Of a stretch of DNA of 64,000 nucleotides, positions 22,479 to 33,759 are shown piece by piece. Under the pieces are notes generated by a model that worked only from the letters and a program-made list of their open reading frames with translations, did not search any database and was not told where the DNA came from. Positions within the stretch are counted from its first letter, which is position 1. Each line of letters begins with the position of its first letter. The DNA is taken from NCBI GenBank assembly GCA_029876055.1, contig CM056874.1, forward strand, positions 8,494,001 through 8,558,000, given 5' to 3'. The DNA is from Madurella fahalii (lineage: Eukaryota; Ascomycota; Sordariomycetes; Sordariales). The position numbers and the translations under genes are program-made.

Positions 22479-24479
22479 TCATAACTGCTCTTCCTTGACA
22501 TGTTGCCCAGGTGATCCCGCATTAGCCTCAACTTGGCGCTGGAGCTCCTCATCCGCCGCTGCAGCATCCGGTATGGCCAAGTCCTCGCCATGACCATTCA
22601 CGCCGTTTATGCCGGTCAGATCACCATTCTCCCTCCCGGGATGCGCGCCACTTGGCCGGTGTCGGAACACCTTGATGATGCCGTCCTGCCCGGCGCTCGC
22701 CAGGGTTGGGCCGTGCACATCAACCCAGAAGCACACGCCTGTGTGGGCGCCCGATATCCGCTGAATCACGGCTTTACTTCCCACGTCCCACATAACGATG
22801 TCACCATCTTCACTAGCCGAGACGATGAACGGCTGGCGCCGCATCCCGGCGCCGTCCTCATCTTCCTCGGCAGTCCCGTCGTCCGCATCCGTAAGCACTC
22901 CAAAACACCCACCCACGGAAAATCCTTTGTTTGTATGGCCCTGATACGTCTTCTTGACGGAGCCCGAGACGTAGTCCCAAAGTCGAATCGAGTTGTCGAG
23001 GCTGAAAGCTAGCACGAACCGGCCGTTGGGGCTGAAGCAGACGTTGGTGACGGCCGGGTTGTCCTCGTGCACCAGGGTGCGTAGACACTGCCCGGTCGAG
23101 GTGTCCCAGATGCGGCTGCACAAGGCAACTCGTTAGCGTCGCAGAATCATGATACGTTGCAACAGGGTGGTAAAACGGAGCCACTCACATCAGCCCATCC
23201 GTAGAACAGCTCACCACGAGCGTCCCATCCCTGCAAAAATCGATCCCGCTAACGGGATCGCTATGCGCCGGCAGGCTCCTCATCAGCCTCCCCGCCCGGA
23301 CATCCCACAAGAAGACGGCCTCATCGTAGCTCCCACTAGCCAGGATATTCCCCTTTGGCGAAAAGGCCAAACAGTACACATAATTATGATGGCCCAGCAA
23401 CGGGCCCCTCCCTGTCCTGCCCCCCCTGGCTCCGCCTCCCCCCCCGCTCCTCCCTCCTCTTCTCCTCCCTACCGCCACCACCCTCCCGTTCCCATTCCCA
23501 TTCCCATTCCCATTCCCATTCCCATTCCCATTCCCATTCCCACCGACCCTTATCATATTGTGATTACTATTATCCCCCCACCGACAACCCCCACCGCATG
23601 CGCCGGGCTCCCCGTCACCCGGTCCCATAGGCGTATCGCCTTGTCGTCGGACCCCGTGGCAAGCGTGTCGCTGTCGGGCGCCCAGGCGAGGCACGACACG
23701 CCCGCCATGTGGCCCACCAGCGTGTCGAGGTGGGCGCCCGTGCGCGCGTCCCAAATCTTGGCGGTGCCATCGGCCGAGGCCGAGGCGATCCAGCGCCCGT
23801 CGGGGGAGATGCGGACTTGGGAGACGGCGGCGGCGTGGCCTTGTAGGCCTAGTGAGGGCTGGTAGTTGGGGAGGATGGGAGGGCGCACGTCATGGCGATG
23901 ATGGGGGTGGTGGTGATAGTGATGGTGATGGTGGTGATGGGTGGTTTGCGCTGTGGTGGTTAGGTGGCGGGAGGAGGAGGAGAGGCTTCTGTTTCTACTT
24001 CTGCTTCGGGAGGTAGAGTGGGAGCGGGAGCGGGAGCGGGAGCGGGAATGGGAACGGGAGAAGGATGCGCTTCGGGAGCGCGAGCGCGAGCGCGAGCGCG
24101 AACGGAGTCTTGATCGAGATCGAGATCGCGATCGTGATCGAGAATGGGAGCCGTGAGAGTCTGATGCGGATCGGGAGCGGTATCGTCTTCTGCTGTTGTT
24201 GCTGTTGTTGCTGTTGTTGCTGTTGTCGTCGTCATCGTCGCCACCGTTCATTACGGAACTTCCGCCTCGGCTTCTGCTGCGAGAGCGACTTCTTGGTCGG
24301 CCGCGCCGGATCGAGAGGCTTTGGTCTGGAAGGCGGCCCGAGGCTGGCGGGGAGCTGTGGCCCGCTCCGTCGGGCGATCCGTAGAGCGGCGTCGAGTCGA
24401 GGCTGCCATCGTGCATTCGGCGCCGTTTGGATGGCGGCTCTATGGCTGGCATCCTCGCCGCAGAGTCGAGCTCTGACAT
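22479..24479 (-). CDS. SWD3: Swd3/WDR5-like WD40 subunit of COMPASS
   Basis: Scaffold WD40 propeller of the Set1/COMPASS histone H3K4 methyltransferase. Proposed exons are 24479-23582, 23411-23189 and 23115-22479 (585 residues); lengths close to whole codons. The second intron (GTGAGT to TGCAG) is clear. The first is inferred: the reading frame changes across 23582-23411, and the only phase-compatible donor (GGTGGG) pairs with acceptors beyond a CCCATT repeat, best GGACAG. WD repeats are evident: GRWIASASADGTAKIWD, DTLATGSDDKAIRLWD, NILASGSYDEAVFLWD, STDGLIRIWD. The conserved GHHNYVYCLAFSPKG is present. The first roughly 200 residues are unlike yeast Swd3: a nuclear-type PSKRRR, an acidic run, extended Arg-Ser repeats and a His-rich stretch. 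Another WDR5-like role cannot be excluded. Confidence 0.85.
23485..23541. repeat. CCCATT hexanucleotide repeat
   Basis: Eight perfect CCCATT units (23491-23538) preceded by a CCCGTT variant. On the minus strand one frame reads Gly-Asn repeats, but by frame analysis the repeat lies in the first intron of the WD40 gene. Confidence 0.85.
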
Positions 24480-25037
24480 GTTAGGCTTGGGTGGCAGAGT
24501 GGGTTGTGGTTAAAAGTGCCTGCCGGAAAACTTTCCAGACGGCGAGGCTGGCACGTCACCGCGTCACAGGGGTTCCAGGCCAGTGCGACAGGGGCGCGAA
24601 CGCTTGAATTGGGCGGATCCGGGCCTCTTCTCTGCGCCCTGTCCATTGGTCAATTCGACAGCCTCCCGACGGGCCTTCAGGTGCCGCACAGGCCACTGTC
24701 GTTCAGTTTAGCCTCGTTTGTCAAGCCTAATCGAGTAGAGAATCACCATGACAATCGCGGCCAGCTGCCGAACTCGATTTGGATGGTTTCAGAGATGCAC
24801 TGTATATGACCGTGATTTATTCCTGACATGCGGGTCGGGAATGCTGAATAAATCTGACACTTTGTAAGATGCACGGCAACTACCGCATCAGAAATATCCT
24901 GGAAGCAGATCATAATTCTATCTTCATGATCTGCGCCCGCTTGAGCCGGAACTGCTGGAAGCGCGTCCCTGCTCTCCCACGTTGTTTGACAAGTTAACAC
25001 ACATCCATCGCCTATACTGCAGCACAGTAGCAGGAAG
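24480..25037. promoter_or_regulatory. Divergent promoter region, SWD3 and ISC1
   Basis: 558 bp lie between the start codons of two divergent genes. No TATA box or known factor site stands out. No coding frame is supported. Confidence 0.55.
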
Positions 25038-26870
25038 ATGGAGGAACTTCCGGACGAGATTAACATTGTCACATTTAACTGCTGGGGTCTCAAGTACGTC
25101 TCGAAGCTGCGCCGGGAGCGCCTGACCGAGATTGGGAGGCAGCTTGCGATAGCAAATCCGCAGCCGCACATCGTCGCGCTGCAGGAGTGCTGGACCCAGG
25201 AGGACTACATGAGCATCCGTCGCGAGACGCGCTTTATCCTCCCCTATGGCAAGTTCTACCACAGCGCCGCTCTTGGCGCCGGCCTCGCCATCCTGTCGAG
25301 GTGGCCCATCGAGGAGAGCACCATGTACCGCTACCCGCTGAACGGCCGCCCCACGGCCTTTTGGCGCGGCGACTGGTATGTTGGGAAAGGTGTAGCCTGT
25401 GCCAAAATCCGGTACGGATCTGCCGCGAAGCAAGTCATCGAGGTCTTCAACACGCACACGCACTCTCCTTACGAAGAAGGCCGGCCTGACGACTCGTACC
25501 TCTGCCACGGCATAGCCCAGTCATGGGAGATGGCCAAGCTGCTTCGGGGTGCCGCGGAACGAGGCCACCTGGTGATAGGGCTGGGTGACTTTAACATGAT
25601 ACCCATGTCGCTGGCGCACCAGCTCGTTACGGCCCTGGCCCCAGTGCGCGACGTCTGGCGGGTTCTTCATCCGGATAGCTCGGTAGGGCCGGCCCATCAT
25701 CCGGCCGAAAAGGCCCGCCGCCGCCCGATTCCGACCGCCGAATTCAACATCCAGGAGAACGGCGCCTCCTCTGACGGGCCGTACAACACTTGGCGATGGA
25801 CGAAGGCGCAGCAGAAGCTCCTGGGTCCTGGGAAGCCCCCCGTGACCGTTCCGCCAGACACAATCGGTATGGGCCACCATCTATAATCATTTCGTAGTGC
25901 CCTTGCTGACGTATCCAAAGACCGATTCGGAAAGCGTCTAGACTACATATTTGCCGGCTCGGGTGACATCCATGCGCTCGGCGGCGGGTGGGTAGTCAAG
26001 CGCGTCGCCGTAGGCATGATGATGCGGCATCCCGAGCTCGGCTGCTCCCTAAGCGACCACTTTTCCGTCGAAGCCACGCTCACCTTCCACCCTTTACCAT
26101 CCTCTCAGCAGCAGGGCGCAGACGAGCCAAGCACAAACCGCATTCCCAACACCAATGCCAAATCCGCCACGGGAGAACTCTCATCCCCCTCCACCTCCGA
26201 CAACACCAACCACTACCCCCACTCCCCGACCGAAAAGGAACAACAACAACCACAGCAGCTGTCCCCATTCACCGCCGAAGCCGAAGCCCTCCACAACGGG
26301 ACCTACCTCCACCTCCAATCCCCCACCCCGTCCGCCTCCATCCGCGACAGCACCTCCTACGACAACCAGCTCCTCTCCTTCCTCGACCCCGGCCACCACC
26401 CCGCCACAGCAGAGCCATCGGGCCCTGCCTCCGCAACTCCGGACCTCCTCCCGCCGACCGCGTACGACGACGTCCTCGGCCTGATCCACAAGTACGCGGC
26501 CCGTGAGCGCGCGCAGCGCTGGTACCGCGCGCGGCATTTCTTTGCCTCCCTTGCCGTGGCGACGGTCTGCCTGGTCGGGGTGTGGTTCAGCCCGGCCAAC
26601 TACGTGGCGTTCCTTCTCGTGCTGGTCAGTAGCCTGAGCTTGACGGCGGGGACGGTGGACGGGCTGATGGCGCTGCTGTTCTTCAAGAGCGAGCTGCAGG
26701 CGCTAAAGGAGTTTGAATGGGAGATTATGAATGCCAAGGCGATGGCGTTGGGGATAGTAGGAGCGGGAGGAGGAGGGAGAGGGAGGGGGAGGGGTATGGA
26801 CGGGGCTGAGAGTGTGGGAGGGCACGGGGTTGACGAAGACGGGGAGTATGATGACGGGAGACGATGGTGA
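25038..26870 (+). CDS. ISC1: Inositol phosphosphingolipid phospholipase C (ISC1-type)
   Basis: Neutral-sphingomyelinase-family enzyme that hydrolyses inositol phosphosphingolipids to ceramides; yeast Isc1 acts at ER and mitochondrial membranes. Exons are 25038-25866 and 25921-26870, 592 residues, intron 54 bp with a TGCTGAC branch point. The endonuclease/exonuclease/phosphatase fold is recognisable: FNCWGLK at the start, ALQECW with the metal-binding Glu, GLGDFNM, and LSDHFSV with the catalytic His near residue 345. Splicing restores DRFGKRLDYIF. A Pro/Ser/Thr-rich linker of about 130 residues precedes two hydrophobic segments near the C terminus (around FFASLAVATVCLVGVWF and VAFLLVLVSSLSLTAG), the usual membrane anchors of Isc1. 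The tail is Gly/Arg-rich. The ATG at 25038 directly precedes the catalytic domain. Confidence 0.93.
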
Positions 26871-27187
26871 GGAAACCAGATCCGAATAGAGTGGGGATAA
26901 TCGGGGGCCTTACTTGTAATAATAGGTCTGACCGCCTCCCCCCTCCTCCCAGCCATCGGGAGACTACTGTGTATATAGCGAGCGTGCGATACCAAAGTCC
27001 TTCACCCAGCAATTCATACTGAAATAACTCGAATGACAAATTCTAACATTGATACTGTCTAATCTCTACTCAACTTGGTACCTACCTACTCGCGCTAGCA
27101 ATGTATGCTCATCCCCTTCATCAATTTATCTCAGCACCGATCTTGCTCTTCACGGGGGCTGCAATGCTCCCAGCTGTTCCAATATCA
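26871..27187. other. Intergenic, convergent 3' ends
   Basis: Separates the 3' ends of ISC1 and the kinase gene. No feature is seen other than probable 3' UTR sequence. Confidence 0.55.
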
Positions 27188-30100
27188 TCACCGCAGGCTC
27201 CACTGTCCCCGATGCAAAGCCCTCAATGCACCAACATCCTGGTCCCAGCTTTGAAACCCATCTAAACCTTGTTGCTGGCATTGTTGCCGCTGAACCTGAG
27301 GTTGCGCAGCTCCATATGACACTTTATATCCCTCCACACAACCATCACCACCCATAGGACCAATCCCCATCCTGCAGCTTCCCACCCTTTCCTTTTCAGC
27401 TATTCTCGGTCTGGGGAAACTCATCCTCTTCCACTCATACCCCAGAAACGACGTCCTCTTCCTGACATCCATAGCCACCCCCCTCGTCCGCTCATCTCTC
27501 AGCATCCGGTCCCTCGGCCGTTTATGCTCACGCCGCCCGCACCGCCGAATAAACTGGCACAGCTGGGCGCGCTCGGCCCCCGAGATGCCCGGCAGTAGCT
27601 GCTCGAGGTACACGTCGAGGGCTTCGAGGCGGTCCACATCCTGCGGCGCGGCGATGGCTGCATATGTTATGTCCCTGAGTGTGGGCCGCAACGAACGGAG
27701 GAAGCTAATCTGCTTCCGGGAAAGGGATGGGGATGCTAAGTGTGGGAGTGGCGGGGAAAGGAAAATGTTGTGCTTGGTTAAGGTGGACAGTTCCAAGAGG
27801 TATGGCGGAGGTGACATCATGAGCTGGCTTCCGACACCTGGGTGGTTACCGTGTTGTGCTAGGCTCTGCAGATAGGGGGGCGGATAACGCTGGGGTGCTG
27901 GACTGCACTCCAACACCGGATTGGGATTGAATCGCCAGTCCGTCTCCGACTCCCGGCACGGCCGTAGCTGGGCAGCTGATTGTGGTCCATTCTCAGCCTC
28001 TAACTCATGTCCCATCTCATTACCGTTGATTTTTTCTTCTAGGCTACTCTCATCCCAGTCGCTGATCGAGGCTTCCTCGTCAAAGTAGCGCGTGTCCTCG
28101 ACAGACTGGAGCTGGGGGATATATGGCGGCCTCATCTCGTGGAGTCGCTCCTAAGGAATGCTGCGGAACCACTTGTGGGCTTTGATATCCTCGGCGTCGT
28201 AGGGAAACACGAAGCGGCCGGCAAAGTCGAGTGTCCCGCAGTTTCTCGTCTTGCAGCTGGAGCCAGTCCCCGAGCTGGCCGACGGATGATACCATGTTGA
28301 CGATGTGAGGTCCTTCATGCAGTACCGCTTGGAGCAGAGTCGGTACTCCTTGTCAGTGATCAAGGAAGCCATCAAGTCTCGACATCGACGAGATACCACG
28401 GGGCGCATTGGGAAGCTGAACGTCTGATGGTGGTGGATGATGTTCTTCTTGGTCTGCTGCCGACCCTCTTCCGCCATAAAGGGAGTATGTCCGTACAGGC
28501 ACTCGTATAAGATAACGCCGACACTCCACTAGTCGCACCGCGCGTCGTATTTTTTGCCGTCAATCACTTCGGGTGCCATGTACTGGCTGGTGCCCACAAC
28601 ACTCATGGCAGAGGTGCGGTTGCCGCAACGCTTGCGCCAGTTAAGCAGCGGCTCGCCGTTGTGAAGATCCTTCTAGTCGTGCTTCTCGATACCAGTTGTG
28701 ATGCCGCTGAATCGTTCTGTGGTAGCTGGTGCGCCGCGGCTCTCGGCCTTGTCCCGCTCGTCGCCCTCGATGTTAATGCCCAACCTATACAGCAGGCTGT
28801 ACCGATGGCTGTCGTAGTACGCCATGTCGTGTGACCAGTGTCCGTCAAACGCCAGACCAAAGTCGCCGATCTTGAGGTGGCCAGATGCCGAAATGAGGAA
28901 GTTGTCAGGCTTGACGTCGCGGTGTATCCACTTGAGTGAGTGTGCTGCCTCGACGCACAGGATGATTTCGGCAATGTAGAAGCGCGCTACTGCCTCATGC
29001 AACGTATTCTCACGGACCAGGAGAGCCAGGAAGTCCCCGCCGGGCATGTACTCCATCACCAAGTACAGATAGGAAACGTCCTGGAAGCTGGCGATGAGCG
29101 GCACGATCCTACTACAGGTCAGCTCACACGAATTCTCAGAGAAAGGGGGGGCATAGATGTTTGACACTCGTACCACCTGGACCCCTCACTAGCCACCAAA
29201 AGATCTCTCTCGGCCCTCAAATGACCTTCCTGGCTCGTCCTGAGCGTATTGCTCTTCTTGATCACTTTCATTGCATAAACTTGTCCCCTCACTCTGTCCC
29301 TCACCAACTTCACCACACCAAAACTCCCTTTTCCGAGTACCTTGACCGTCTCGTACTCGTCTGTTAGACAGACCTGGCATGCAGCATACGGCGCACGCAG
29401 AACTCTCAGACTCCTCGCCTTCATCGTGCGAATTTCCCGCAGATACTCGCTTTCACGGCGATATAATTTTGAGTACTCTGACTGAATCTCGGCGGGGCCC
29501 AAGGGTATGCCCATTGCTCGGCTGCGGTTAAACAGATCAATGTCGAGGAGCTGCTGCCGTATCTCCCGAGGGGAAGGCCCTGAGGTGAGCAGCTGCTCGA
29601 AATGCGTCTCGAGGTAGATCTTGGCCGCCGCTGCGCGCTCGACCGTGACAATGCTGGGGATGGATGGGTGGAGTGGTGCCTCTTGAATCGTTGTCAGCTT
29701 TCTGCATCTAGAGCCGCGAGCAGTGTTGTTTACGCCCCCCTTCGGGACCAGGTAGCAACCTGCCGGGGCGTGCTGCTGGCCGCCGCGCAGACGATGTCCC
29801 GACTCACTCAGGCACGTATCGAAGTCCGCGTCCCTGACGGTCAGGTCCGGAGCGGGCTTGCCTGTCGAGTTCCTGATTGACTTGGATGAACTGCTGTTGC
29901 TCGTGTTCTCTATTTTGGGGATAGTGTTTGAGCTCGCCGAACTTAAGGGACTGGCCACAAGCGGTGAGAAAGGCGGCGCGTCGACGGCCTGGAAGGTCTG
30001 CTTCAGCGACGACCGACTTTTAGGTTGCATTCTGTGAACAACTGTCGGCTCCCCGTGAACGCCGAACATGACATTCGACATCTTGCTTATGCCGGCGGCA

Positions 30101-30426
30101 AAGACCGACATTGCTCTATGGCCCTCGGGCGGCGTGCTAGACTGATAGCCGCCGCCGCACCTCTTGGACCCTAAAAGACTAGGTTAGTATCCACCACCAT
30201 GGCGTGGCCGCCTCGAGACATATATACCGTTGTTGGTCAATGACTTGAAGACTGAGGCGATCCTGAATCCTCGGCGGCGGCGTTTAGAGGGCAGGACTGG
30301 GCTATGTTCAATTGGAGCAAAGGACAAGTCACTCGAGTTGCCGTCCGAGTTGCCACCCTGCTTGCGCTCACATCTCGAGGAGATGGCGCCGCTCTCACTG
30401 AGATCCTGGATAACACGCCGCTTCAT
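27188..30426 (-). pseudogene. NDR-like AGC kinase gene with three in-frame TAG codons
   Basis: Belongs to a filamentous-fungal branch of NDR/LATS-related AGC kinases. Exons are 30426-30228, 30170-29174 and 29108-27188, 1038 codons, frame intact throughout. Catalytic motifs are present: GKGSFG loop, YAMKVIKK, MEYMPGGDF, HRDVKPDN, GDFGLAF and SQYMAPEV. The C-terminal extension EDTRYFDEE-ISDWDESS fits the family. Three TAG codons interrupt exon three: 28673-28675 (after EKHD), 28529-28531 (in RCD-stop-WS, where relatives have Trp) and 28151-28153 (in RSIP-stop-ERLH, where relatives have Trp). There are no frameshifts and both introns keep good splice sites. TGG to TAG and CAG to TAG are what RIP (CpA to TpA) produces, so I read this as a lightly mutated pseudogene. 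Sequencing error or readthrough remain possible. An upstream in-frame ATG at 30549 is an alternative start. Confidence 0.75.
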
Positions 30427-31335
30427 GTCTGCTCGATTTGCCCATGGAAATGCTCGGGGGGATAAGACTGCGGGTGAAGATATGGCCGGTTGAGCAACCA
30501 GAGTGAGCGTGAGCCTGGGCAAAGCAAATGAGCGGGGTGGTGCGGGCACCAGAGCAACCCTGGAGATGAAGAAGAGGCCGGGAGATTAAAGCGCTGAGTT
30601 GGGCGTCGATGACAGCCGTCTTTCCCTCCGTTACTGGGCTCCTTCCCGCATTTGCGGACTCATGATAGAGGCCAAGGAAACCACAACCCGAAGGCGGGTT
30701 TCGTGGTCATGACGGGACCTACCTTAGTCGTTGTGCTCGGCCATGCCTGTTTCCGAGGAGAAATACTTGGGCAATGAGGTCGGGTACCTTGGCTCCCCTC
30801 ACGAGCCACAGATGACAAGTGTCTGCAGAATTAGCTGGATCTAGCACACAGCAACGGCCGAATGGTGTTTTGATTGTTCGAGTTATCATTGAGTACCGAA
30901 ATAGGTATGAACAAAAAAGAAGAAAAAGAAAGAACGGGAGGAAAGCAAAAAGCAAAGAAACCTGAGAAACCCGTCGCAAGACGTTTTGTTCGCCAACCCA
31001 TATGCAATCCAGACCTCGTCATCCCGTCTCACAGTGTCCGCTCCCCCAAGACAGAAGGGTTCTTCGCAGACCCCGCGCAGGTCAGAAGTCTCCACGGTGC
31101 TGCACAAGCAGCTCGCTGTGGGAGCATCAAGTCTGAGCAAAGTATGCACCGCTGTGAGGCCGGAGGAGCAGCATCGAGAGCGGGACACAAAAAACATAAA
31201 AGTTAAAAAATAAAAAATTAAGAAACAAACAAACCCGTCGTAAAGTACATAGAGCCTAGCAAGACCGACGCCGCGCTCAGCAGGGAGGTGGCAGGTCTGA
31301 CCTAGCCCATAACCAGCATGACAACGAACACCCGC
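30427..31335. other. Intergenic between kinase relic and FKBP gene
   Basis: Holds the 5' region of the kinase gene and the 3' UTR of the FKBP gene. A-rich tracts occur near 30910-30960 and 31190-31235. No gene is supported. Confidence 0.5.
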
Positions 31336-32964
31336 TTACTTGATCTCAATCAACTTAACATCAAAGATTAGTGTGCTGTTTGCCGGGATACCGGGCATAG
31401 AGCGGCTGCCATAGGCAAGGCTTGCGGGGATGGTCAGCCGACGCTCGCCGCCGACCGACATGCCCATGATACCAATGTCCCATCCCTTAATAACCTCGCC
31501 CTTGCCGATCTTGAAGGTGAAAGGGGTGCCCTTCTTGTTGGCTGTGTTGTCTCAGAGTCAGCTTCAAATCCTGTCTTGGGGCCAGGGAGCGGCTGGCGCC
31601 ACTTACAGTCAAACACCTTGCCGTTTTGGAGCTTGCCAATGTACCGCATGCCAACCTTGTCGCCCGATTTGACAGTGCGTCCGCTGCCAATCTTGCGATC
31701 GTCAATCGTAACGCCTTGGACGACCTTCACCCCGAGTGTTGCCTTCTTGTCCGACTTGTCAGCCTTGTCCTTAGCGGGGCCAGTAGGGCCTTGCTCAAGG
31801 TCCTTGGCAAACTGGACCTTCTTATCGCCCTTGGTGGACGCCGGCGACTCCTTGGCCTTAGTCTCGGCTGTGACAGGTTCTCCCTGATTATTCTTGAGCT
31901 TCTTGAGCTGCTTCTTGCTAAGCTTCTTCTCGTCCTTGGAGATCATTTCGTCTAGACCCTCAGCCTCGTCCTCGGCCGGGCGCTTGTTCTTGCCCTTCTT
32001 GGAGTCTACCAGCTTAGGGGCCTCCTCCTCATCCGTGTCGATCTCCTTGATCCGCGTCAAACCGTCAATCTCATCGAGCTCATCGCTCATCTCGTCAGAG
32101 TCCTCGTCGGCCATGTCATCAATGCCGGGAGGGAGGTCGTACTCGTCGTCCGAGTCATCCGAGTCATCGTCCTCGTCCTCGCCCTCCGGGATGACGTAGT
32201 TGCCAGTGAGGTAGACCTTGTGCGTCCCCTTGACGCTGAAGAAGACCTTCTCGCCCTCCCCAATAGTGATGTCGAGGGGTTGCTGGTAGTTCTGCGGCAA
32301 GGGTTAGTGATTTCGCTCCAGGCAGGGCAAGCTCGTGGTGGTCTACGTACGCGCTCAGTGTCGAGGGTGCACACAACGAAAGTCTCCATGCCGTAGGCCG
32401 GACCATCGTCATCCTCCTCGTCACTCTCCTCCTCATCTTCGTCGCTAGCCTTGCCCTTGCCCTTGCCCTTATTGCTTTTGGCGCCATTGGGCTTCGCGTC
32501 GGCATCCTCCATCTCATCGTCCGACTCCTCCTTTGTAGCTTCAAGCAGCTTCTTGATAGCAGCCTCACGGCGAGCCTTCTTGGATTTTGAGGGGTCGCTT
32601 GGGCCCCCATTAGCCTCTTCGTCTTCTTCCTCAGATTCATCCTCATCATCATCACCGCCGCCGAGGAGCGACTCGAGGTAGTCCTCATCCTCCTCATCGT
32701 CGTCAGCGGTCGCCTTGATGATCTTCAGAGTCGAGCGAGGGACCGAGGGGACATTGCCCTGCCCATCGATCTCGGGCTCGGCGGTCGGGTCAATAGCGGC
32801 CATGGTGATGCGGATCTAAACCAGCTCGTTAGTAGACGCATTGCGCAAGGTGGCACCAAGTGATCTATACGTACCGTTGCTGGGAACTCAATCTCAGCAG
32901 GGACAATGACCTCCCCCGAAGGCACCTCCAGGCCGTAGACGGCTACGGGCAGAAGCGGCGACAT
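31336..32964 (-). CDS. FPR4: Nucleolar FKBP-type peptidyl-prolyl isomerase (Fpr3/Fpr4 type)
   Basis: Prolyl isomerase with a histone-chaperone-type nucleoplasmin-like N domain, nucleolar or chromatin-bound. Exons are 32964-32875, 32815-32351, 32291-31607 and 31541-31336, summing to 481 residues; introns are 59, 59 and 65 bp with canonical ends. The N domain starts MSPLLPVAVYGLEVPSGE and is followed by long Asp/Glu runs alternating with Lys-rich stretches, the classic Fpr3/Fpr4 layout. The C-terminal 110 residues form the FKBP domain: VGMRYIGKLQNGKVFD, FKIGKGEVIKGWDIGI, GGERRLTIP, LAYGSRSMPGIPANSTLIFDV. FK506-pocket residues Tyr, Phe, Asp, Val-Ile, Trp and Tyr are recognisable. It ends LIEIK. 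I cannot separate Fpr3 from Fpr4; filamentous fungi usually have one. Confidence 0.95.
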
Positions 32965-33759
32965 CGTGAATGAAAGTGAAACGGCCGAAATATAAATGAA
33001 GAATTACTCTACGAGAAGAGGGAATGCTGCAGTGGATGGTCTGCAGGGAGAGCGGGGAGACGGCTACGTAGGCGTCCTCAGTCACTCCCAGAAGTCTCAG
33101 CGGAAGGATGTAAAAAATGGAAAAGAGGAAGACGAAGAATCGCGACTCGATCAAAAGTCGGTTCGGCAGAAAAAGTTCAGCCAAGACGATTGCTTCGAGC
33201 CAGAAAAAATTCGGAGCCACCCCACACTTTCCTAGCGATAACAACAGCTTATCGCGGTCGGGGGCTACCCGGCCAACCAGGTTAGGACCCTGCAGCTGCT
33301 ACCGCCCTGGACAAGAGTCTTGGCGCAGCCCCAGGCCCTCCAAGAGGAGTCCAAAGTCCATTGTAAACTATGGCCGAGTTCGCCAAGGTCTCGTAGGCCT
33401 TCGGCAAGCTCGCAAACAAAGGCCTTACGAATGGTGTGGCAGGCAACGCTAGTCTCGGACTCATCGCCTTATAAAATTTCAAATCTTCCAAATATCATCT
33501 TTGCCAAACCCGAGTTGACAAGACATAAAACTCAGAACTGTATGCCTATGCCCTCAGAACTCCGGTCGGCACCCGAGTTCACGAGCCCTGTCATTGTACT
33601 ACGTGTACGACAAGTAGCTTCCTCTCCGATGTTGACATTCGACACCGGGCCGGTGCTGCCAATTACGAACAGGGCTGGCTCCGGATGATGATTCGAGCCA
33701 TGGACCCACGATTGCTATCCTACAAATACCCTTCATCCTCGCCTCATCACTGACACCCG
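32965..33759. other. Intergenic, FKBP promoter and DJ-1-like 3' region
   Basis: About 795 bp upstream of the FKBP gene and downstream of the DJ-1/PfpI-like gene. No TATA element or gene is recognised. The FKBP promoter should lie in the first few hundred bases. Confidence 0.5.

Noticed and set aside
23485..23581. Gly-Asn repeat as part of the WD40 protein
   Set aside because: The frame carrying Gly-Asn is not continuous with the upstream exon by any phase-compatible splice, so the repeat is placed in an intron.
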